Positions 59,015 through 64,000 of a stretch of DNA of 64,000 nucleotides are shown here, piece by piece (position 1 is the stretch's first letter; each line of letters begins with the position of its first letter). A program made the position numbers and the translations under genes. The DNA is from Thiodiazotropha sp050291245 (lineage in GTDB: Bacteria; Pseudomonadota; Gammaproteobacteria; Chromatiales; Chromatiaceae): positions 186,001-250,000 of the forward strand of contig JBNKJP010000044.1 in the NCBI GenBank assembly GCA_050291245.1. Reading direction: 5' to 3'. The notes below the pieces were generated by a model. That model worked only from the letters and a program-made list of their open reading frames with translations, made no database searches and was not told where the DNA came from.

Positions 59015-60163
59015 TTGAAGATCTACCGGGTGGGTGGCGCGGTGCGGGACCAGTTGCTGGAGATCCCCTACCAGGAAACCGACTGGGTGGTGGTCGGCGC
59101 CACCCCGGAGGAGATGCTTGCCCAGGGGTTCAAGCCCGCTGACCCCCGGTTTCCTGTGTTTCTGCATCCGCAAACCGGTGATGAGTACGCCCTGGCGCGG
59201 AAGGAGACCAAGATTGCTCCCGGTTACAAGGGATTCGAGGTCTCCTGTGGCCCGGAGGTAACCCTGGAAGACGACCTGCTGCGCCGGGACCTGACCATCA
59301 ACGCCCTGGCGATGGATGAGGAGGGTCACCTGATCGATGTCTGTCATGGCAGGCGGGATCTGGATGACGGTCTGCTGCGTCATGTCACTCCGGCGTTTGT
59401 CGAGGATCCGGTGCGACTGCTGCGAATCGCCCGTTTCGCCGCGAAACTGGGATGCTGGGGGTTTCGGGTGGCCCATCCTACCCAGGGACTGATGCAACAG
59501 ATGGCCAGCGCCGCCGAGTTGCAGAGTCTCACCCCCGAGCGGGTTACCCGGGAGATGCACAAGGCGATGGGGGAACCCCAGCCCTGGCGGTTCTTCGAAG
59601 TGCTGCAGGGTTGTGGCGCGCTGCCGGGAATTCTGCCGGAACTGGCCGAACTTCTGCCGCCCCAGGCTTCGGGACATGCCGTCGTGACGAAGTCCTGGCC
59701 CCTTGAGTCCTTGAAACGGGCAGTGACCCTGAATGGAAATGCCGATGTGCGTACCGCGGTGGTCCTGTTCGGGGTTGCCCGACAACAAGCGGATGTGACG
59801 GCCTGGTTGCAGTCCCGGTACATCGACCACTGCATCACTCAGCTGATTCAGGATCTGCTGGCTCTGGATGGCCTGAACCGGTTGTTGGACAAACCCGAGG
59901 CATTTCTGGCGTTCATTCAGAAGGGCCGACTGCACCAGCAGGATAGACGCTACCAGGATCTGATATCGGCCGCTCGAGCCCTCTGGCCGGAGTCAAAGGA
60001 ATTGCTGATGGCCCGGATCGAGCGGGCCTGCACGGTGGCTCGCGCCGCAACACCCGGGGAGTTGCGCAACAGCGGTCTGTCGGGCAAGGTGCTGGGTGAT
60101 GCGATTCAGGCCTGGCGTCTGGCGCAACTTCGCCAAGTTTGGCATAACCCAGGTACTGAATAA
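59015..60163 (+). CDS. cca: CCA-adding tRNA nucleotidyltransferase with eroded HD domain
   Basis: This 382-residue enzyme adds or repairs the 3' CCA of tRNAs. It starts at TTG 59015 after AGGGGA. The catalytic core is complete: MKIYRVGGAVRDQLLEIPYQETDWVVVG, DEYALARKETK, EDDLLRRDLTINALAMD, and the RRD and GEPQPWRFFEVLQ segments of class II enzymes. In E. coli the C-terminal region is an HD phosphohydrolase, whose RFATLCHDLGKG holds the His-Asp pair. Here the equivalent reads RTAVVLFGVARQ (Phe252-Gly253), so the metal site is lost, and the loop after it is shortened. The nucleotidyltransferase function should persist. Confidence 0.9.
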   Translation: MKIYRVGGAVRDQLLEIPYQETDWVVVGATPEEMLAQGFKPADPRFPVFLHPQTGDEYALARKETKIAPGYKGFEVSCGPEVTLEDDLLRRDLTINALAMDEEGHLIDVCHGRRDLDDGLLRHVTPAFVEDPVRLLRIARFAAKLGCWGFRVAHPTQGLMQQMASAAELQSLTPERVTREMHKAMGEPQPWRFFEVLQGCGALPGILPELAELLPPQASGHAVVTKSWPLESLKRAVTLNGNADVRTAVVLFGVARQQADVTAWLQSRYIDHCITQLIQDLLALDGLNRLLDKPEAFLAFIQKGRLHQQDRRYQDLISAARALWPESKELLMARIERACTVARAATPGELRNSGLSGKVLGDAIQAWRLAQLRQVWHNPGTE

Positions 60164-60192
60164 GCCAGGTCGTATCATGGTAGAGTCAGGCT

Positions 60193-61869
60193 ATGACAGT
60201 TGATCTGAAAAAGAATCCTCACACAGACCTATACCGGACATCCGCCAGCGCCGGGTCTCTGCATCGGTGGCTGACCCGGGTCGAGGGAGTGGTTGACCGC
60301 CGGCATTGGCCAAGCCTGCGCATTCTGTTCGCCGGCAACCTGCTGCTGCCGATTTTGTTTCTCACGGGCAGTCTTTTGGTCAGTCTGACGGCTACCCTGA
60401 TGCTGGTGGGTGAATCCAACGGACGCTCTGCCCTCCAGGTGGTACTGCTGTTAGGGGTTGGGTTGGCCTGTATCTCCCTGTTGATCGTTCTGGTGCGACT
60501 GCGCAGCCAGTTGCTGCGCCCCCTGGCCTCTCTGGAAACCACCGTGACCCAGGTCTGCCAGGGTGAGCCGGTGGCCAGCAAGGGCGGGGCGGAGAAGAGC
60601 GGCATCTTCAGTAGCATGGCCCGGGATATCGATAGTCTGAGCGAGGAATTGACCGACATCTACGAAGACATGGAGGTACGGGTAGCCCGCCAGACCTGGC
60701 GGCTGGCGCAGAAGACCACCTCCCTGCAGGTGCTCTATGACGTGGCTGCCGGGATCAACCAGTCGGAGAATCTCGACGAGCTGCTGCTGGAATACATGGC
60801 GGTGTTTAAGCGGATGGTGAACGCCCGCTCCGCGACCGTTCATCTGGTGCTGCCGGGGGACAAGGTGCGCCAGGTCGGGTGTATCGATCAGAGGGATCGC
60901 CTCATCAAGGAGCAGGAACTGCTGCCGATCAAGCTCTGCCAATGCGGCATTACCCTGTCCCCGGGCGACATCCTGTGTCGGCAGGATACCCGGCAATGTT
61001 CAAAGCGCAACGGTTGGCGCATGTTCGGGCCGGATGAGATCGAGCGGGTTTCGGTCCCCATGTGGTATCACGGCGATGTGCTCGGTTTCTATCACCTGTA
61101 CGTGGACAAACCCGGCATCTACGACGGGCGCGAGGATGTGCTGGATATTCTCAACACCATCGGCAGTCACCTGGGTATGGCAGTGGCCAAGCAGCGATCC
61201 GACTCGGAGGCACGGCGGGTCTCGATCATGGAGGAGCGGACCTCCCTGGCCCATGAACTTCACGACTCCCTGGCTCAGACCCTGGCGAGTCTGCGCTTCC
61301 AGGTCCGTATGCTGGAGGAGACCCTGCAGGTTGATGGGGGTTCCGCAAGGGCGCTGCTGGAAGCGCGCAGAATTCACAATGGGGTGGACGAAGCCCATGA
61401 CGAACTGCGGGAACTGATCAACAGTTTCCGTGCGCCCCTCGACCAGAGAGGACTGGTGACGGCGCTGGGTAAACTGGTGGAACGATTCAACCAGGAAACC
61501 GGGATCCACGCCTTTTTTCAGGCCGATTGCCTGAAAACCGATCTGGATACCAATCAGGAGATGCAGGCATTGCGGATTGTCCAGGAATCTTTGGCCAATA
61601 TACGCAAACATGCCAAAGCCCACACGGTTAGAGTCTTGTTACGCTGCCGTAGTGCGGGGCAATATCTCATTCTGGTGGAGGATGACGGGGTCGGGTTCGA
61701 AGGGGCCGCGCCGAAAGGCAATCCGGGCGAGCACATTGGTCTGTCGATCATGGAGGAGCGTGCCAGGCGGGTCGGCGGCGAACTGTATATCGAGAGCGAA
61801 CCCGGAGAAGGCACCCGGGTGGAGCTGGAGATTCCGGGCGCGAGAAGCGAAGCGAATCCACAGAGGTGA
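60193..61869 (+). CDS. NarX-like histidine kinase without a periplasmic sensor domain
   Basis: This 558-residue kinase has two adjacent helices (about 50-72 and 82-102) with only about eight residues between them, so the nitrate-binding periplasmic domain of NarX is absent. A HAMP-like stretch follows, then a GAF-like domain (about 175-335) with a cysteine cluster: C249, C251, C262, C269, plus C230. NarX and NarQ also have a cysteine cluster in the central module. The HisKA_3 H-box is SLAHELHDSLAQTL (His357) and the ATPase part ends with LVEDDGVGFEG and GLSIMEERA. It lies six bases before its cognate regulator. The input is probably cytoplasmic, perhaps redox or Fe-S based. Confidence 0.9.
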   Translation: MTVDLKKNPHTDLYRTSASAGSLHRWLTRVEGVVDRRHWPSLRILFAGNLLLPILFLTGSLLVSLTATLMLVGESNGRSALQVVLLLGVGLACISLLIVLVRLRSQLLRPLASLETTVTQVCQGEPVASKGGAEKSGIFSSMARDIDSLSEELTDIYEDMEVRVARQTWRLAQKTTSLQVLYDVAAGINQSENLDELLLEYMAVFKRMVNARSATVHLVLPGDKVRQVGCIDQRDRLIKEQELLPIKLCQCGITLSPGDILCRQDTRQCSKRNGWRMFGPDEIERVSVPMWYHGDVLGFYHLYVDKPGIYDGREDVLDILNTIGSHLGMAVAKQRSDSEARRVSIMEERTSLAHELHDSLAQTLASLRFQVRMLEETLQVDGGSARALLEARRIHNGVDEAHDELRELINSFRAPLDQRGLVTALGKLVERFNQETGIHAFFQADCLKTDLDTNQEMQALRIVQESLANIRKHAKAHTVRVLLRCRSAGQYLILVEDDGVGFEGAAPKGNPGEHIGLSIMEERARRVGGELYIESEPGEGTRVELEIPGARSEANPQR

Positions 61870-61875
61870 GATGAG

Positions 61876-62520
61876 ATGCGGGTAATGCTGATAGATGATC
61901 ATGCGCTGTTTCGCATCGGCCTCCAGGAACTCCTGGAGCGCCGGGGTATCGATGTAATCGCCATCGGGGATTGTCTGAAAGGCATAGAAACCGTGGCACA
62001 GGAGCGGCCGGATGCGGTGCTGCTCGATATGCGCATGCCCGATATGACCGGAACCGAGGTGTTAAGCGTGCTGCGTAAACACTATCCTGAGATGCCCATC
62101 AGCATGCTCACCACCAGCCGTGAGGAGGAGGATGTCATCGAGGCCTTGCAGAACGGCGCCCAGGGCTATCTGCTCAAGGACATGGAGCCGAATGAACTGA
62201 TCGATGCCCTGCAGCAGATCACCCAGGGTCAGACCGTGGTGGCTAAAGAGTTGACCGGCATCCTGGCCAAGGCGGTACAAGGGGATCGTCCCAGCAGCAA
62301 TGCCGCGGCCTCCTCCCTGGATGAGTTGACGCCCAGAGAGCGTGAGATTCTCTGCCATCTGGCGGATGGTCAGAGCAACAAGGTGATCGCGCGGAATCTG
62401 GGGATCTCCGACGGAACCGTCAAGCTCCATGTGAAGGCGATTCTGCGCAAACTCGATGTGCATTCCCGGGTGGAGGCCGCAGTGATCGCGGTTGAGCAAA
62501 ATCTATGTTCCAGAGGGTGA
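61876..62520 (+). CDS. NarL/FixJ-type response regulator
   Basis: This 214-residue regulator has a receiver domain (MRVMLIDDHALFRIGLQELL; phosphoacceptor Asp51 in AVLLDMRMPDMTG; Lys in GYLLKDMEP) and a C-terminal LuxR-type helix-turn-helix (LTPREREILCHLADGQSNKVIARNLGISDGTVKLHVKAILRKLDVHSR). It is six bases after the NarX-like kinase, so the two form a pair. It overlaps the rhodanese start region by 29 bases if the GTG start is used, or just precedes it if the ATG at 62522 is used. Targets may include anaerobic respiratory genes. Confidence 0.94.
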   Translation: MRVMLIDDHALFRIGLQELLERRGIDVIAIGDCLKGIETVAQERPDAVLLDMRMPDMTGTEVLSVLRKHYPEMPISMLTTSREEEDVIEALQNGAQGYLLKDMEPNELIDALQQITQGQTVVAKELTGILAKAVQGDRPSSNAAASSLDELTPREREILCHLADGQSNKVIARNLGISDGTVKLHVKAILRKLDVHSRVEAAVIAVEQNLCSRG

Positions 62521-62521
62521 A

Positions 62522-63010
62522 ATGAAGAGCTATTTAAATCTGGTCAATGAGTGTCTCAAGGATGTCAAAGAGATCATGCCCTGGGACCTGGAAACGCGCC
62601 TGCAGGAGAACCCCGAACTGCTGGTAGTGGATGTGCGTGAACCCTATGAGTATGACGCCATGCATATCGAAAACGCCATTCTCGCCCCCCGGGGTATTCT
62701 GGAGTCAGCCTGCGAATGGGACTACGAAGAGACCATTCCGGAGCTGGTACGGGCCCGGGAACAGGAGGTGGTGGTGGTCTGCCGGTCCGGCTATCGCAGC
62801 GTATTGGCCGCTTATACCATGCAACAGCTCGGCTATCAGAACGTGGTGTCCCTCAAGACGGGCATGCGTGGATGGAACGACTTCGAACAACCCATGATCG
62901 ACAGTCAGGGTGCCCCGGTGGACATCGACGACGCGGATGAGTATTTCACCCCGGATCTGCGGGAAGATCAGCTTCGTCCCAAGCCAAGGGCCGAGGAAAC
63001 AAAGAGCTAA
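62522..63010 (+). CDS. Rhodanese domain protein
   Basis: The ATG at 62522 follows AGAGGGTGA and gives 162 residues; a GTG at 62492 is an alternative that overlaps the regulator. A single rhodanese domain is seen: ELLVVDVREPYEYDAMHIENAILAPRG, then the active loop VVVVCRSGYRSVLAAYTMQQLGYQNVVSLKTGMRGWNDF, with the catalytic Cys in CRSGYRS. These proteins transfer sulfane sulfur. A C-terminal acidic tail (DDADEYFTPDLREDQ) is unusual. It ends the narX-like, narL-like run and may report or supply sulfur to the kinase, which is speculation. Confidence 0.9.
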   Translation: MKSYLNLVNECLKDVKEIMPWDLETRLQENPELLVVDVREPYEYDAMHIENAILAPRGILESACEWDYEETIPELVRAREQEVVVVCRSGYRSVLAAYTMQQLGYQNVVSLKTGMRGWNDFEQPMIDSQGAPVDIDDADEYFTPDLREDQLRPKPRAEETKS

Positions 63011-63375
63011 GGTCCGAATTGCGCTTACCTAAAGAAACCTGAACGGGAAAGCCCGGCGGTACGGGCAAGAGATTCGACACTCCAGGGTCTGCCCGGCTCT
63101 CGATGTATCGACGTTGAGGTTTTTCGTTCGCCACCTCCAGCCAGCATTGGCCAGAAGTAACCACAGCCGGGCGTAAGCCACCGGAGGGCCGGGCACTATC
63201 GGCAGAGTTACCCCAAGGGCATTGATACGGACGACACTGAAAATCAGTAATCTATCGACAGCAAACCTATGGGAAACAAGTAAAAAGGGAATGTATTCTT
63301 CACGCTCACTGTTATATTCTCCCCATAAAATATAAGTGAATGGCTACAAAGCCGAACCAAGGAGAGGAAGATGCA
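63011..63375. other. Intergenic region before the MalT-like gene
   Basis: 365 bases with short GC dyads (CCCGGC and GCCGGGC near 63050-63200) and an A+T-rich end (TTATATTCTCCCCATAAAATATAAG, about 63312-63338) that is the likeliest promoter for the next gene. No RNA gene or repeat copy is seen. Confidence 0.4.
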
Positions 63376-64000
63376 ATGGAGCAGGCTCGTTCAGCTGTCT
63401 TACCCGCTAAGTTGACAGCGCCAACGACATCGAAGGCCGTACCACGCAATCGATTGTTTAAACAGCTGGACGAAGCGCTGGAAAAACCGGTGATCTGGAT
63501 CGGTGCCCCGGCCGGCTCCGGCAAGACCACGCTTGTGGCGAGCTATCTGGTGGCACGCAAAATCAAGCCTTTATGGTATCAGCTTGATGCCAGGGATGCG
63601 GATCCGGCCGCCTTTTTCGCCTACCTGCGTCAAGCGGCTGGAAAACTGGCGCCGCGCAAACGGGAGTCCCTGCCGTTGTTGACACCGGAATACGGCATGG
63701 GACTGCCGGTCTTCACACTCAATTTTTTCGACCAGCTTTTCAGCCGTCTGCGTTCTCCCGTGGTGCTGGTGTTCGACAACTTTCAGAACCTGCCCGAGTC
63801 CTCGCCACTGCATAAATTACTTGAGCCGCTGCTCGCCGCCTTGCCCGAGTCGGTGACACTGATCTTTCTCAGCCGCAGTCAGGCCCCGCCTGGCTTTGCT
63901 GGAATCGCTGCTGCACAGCGCCTGGCACGCATCGATGCGGAGTCACTGCTGCTGACACCAGAGGAGGCTGGGGCGATCAGCAGGCAGATTGTCCCTGAGA
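63376..64000 (+). CDS. MalT/LuxR-type ATP-dependent regulator, N-terminal part (cut by window edge)
   Basis: From ATG 63376 (about 18 bases after AAGGAGAGGAAG, with an ATG at 63371 out of frame) at least 208 codons remain open to the window end. The segment has VPRNRLFKQLDEALEKPVIWIGAPAGSGKTTLVASYLVARK, which contains a Walker A motif (GAPAGSGKT), then PVVLVFDNFQNLP as Walker B and SVTLIFLSRSQAPPGF, matching the AAA-like ATPase of MalT and similar STAND regulators. The C-terminal part, probably tetratricopeptide repeats with a LuxR or BTAD DNA-binding domain, lies beyond the window, so its exact class is unknown. Confidence 0.75.
   Translation, partial: MEQARSAVLPAKLTAPTTSKAVPRNRLFKQLDEALEKPVIWIGAPAGSGKTTLVASYLVARKIKPLWYQLDARDADPAAFFAYLRQAAGKLAPRKRESLPLLTPEYGMGLPVFTLNFFDQLFSRLRSPVVLVFDNFQNLPESSPLHKLLEPLLAALPESVTLIFLSRSQAPPGFAGIAAAQRLARIDAESLLLTPEEAGAISRQIVPE

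Noticed and set aside
1..64000. CRISPR array, tRNA, rRNA or prophage
   Set aside because: No regularly spaced direct repeats, cloverleaf-like sequence with T-loop consensus, rRNA motifs or phage structural genes were recognised on reading both strands.

Overview
The window is about 58-60% G+C by eye and reads as ordinary, gene-dense chromosome of a gammaproteobacterium. Hda next to a YfgD-type ArsC, FabA, OxyR with Cys199/Cys208, CydABX with CydDC, CpdA, DusA and a NarX/NarL-type pair all fit that class. A membrane-anchored octaheme cytochrome, a rhodanese, a sulfide:quinone reductase-like flavoprotein, thioredoxin-like exported proteins and a Tyr/Gly/Pro-rich secreted protein resembling sulfur globule proteins suggest a sulfur-metabolising, facultatively microaerobic or anaerobic lineage (Sedimenticola/Thiodiazotropha-like). 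That placement is inference. I saw no rRNA, tRNA, CRISPR array, phage or transposase gene.

Layout. 1-3.9 kb: end of an EamA permease, then a four-gene TRAP uptake operon (tatT-dctP-dctQ-dctM). 4.1-9.3 kb: AGCS symporter, glutaredoxin-like protein and BolA, hda-wrbA-arsC, and a YihY/BrkB membrane protein. 9.4-14.9 kb: a large protein of unknown function with a PilZ-like tail, then a tightly overlapping run of TlpA, thioredoxin-like protein, TolC, periplasmic adaptor and acylphosphatase. 14.9-22.5 kb: Tyr-rich secreted protein, an internally deleted sfsA, a 266-bp inverted-repeat element abutting cpdA, oxyR, an aldolase/dehydrogenase fusion, a second inverted-repeat element, fabA, an exported phosphatase and a glycine-zipper protein. 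22.5-25.3 kb: proS and an A+T-rich lipoprotein gene broken by an amber codon. 25.4-34.6 kb: a respiratory block on the minus strand, cydA-cydB-cydX, octaheme cytochrome plus cytochrome b, then cydD-cydC, with an FNR-like site upstream of cydA.

35-44.3 kb: MIF-like protein, DUF4124 protein, ilvB-ilvN-ilvC, a PhoPQ-activated-type exported protein, argG and dusA. 44.7-47.4 kb: an unknown protein and a membrane protein built like RpfC but without its kinase domains and with an altered receiver. 47.7-51.9 kb: a molybdenum hydroxylase operon (iorA-iorB-xdhC-mobA-like). 52-57 kb: methyltransferase, small unknowns, diguanylate cyclase, SQR-like flavoprotein with a small partner, and a LexA/UmuD-like domain protein without its catalytic lysine. 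57.1-64 kb: Atm1-type ABC exporter, cca with an eroded HD site, a NarX-like kinase without a periplasmic sensor, its regulator, a rhodanese, and the start of a MalT-like ATPase regulator.

Small non-coding repeats are unusually frequent between genes: two fold-back element families with long terminal inverted repeats, a REP-like palindrome (three good copies), an inverted pair of a second palindrome, and other hairpins. Two genes (cpdA and the glycine-zipper protein) end inside such repeats.
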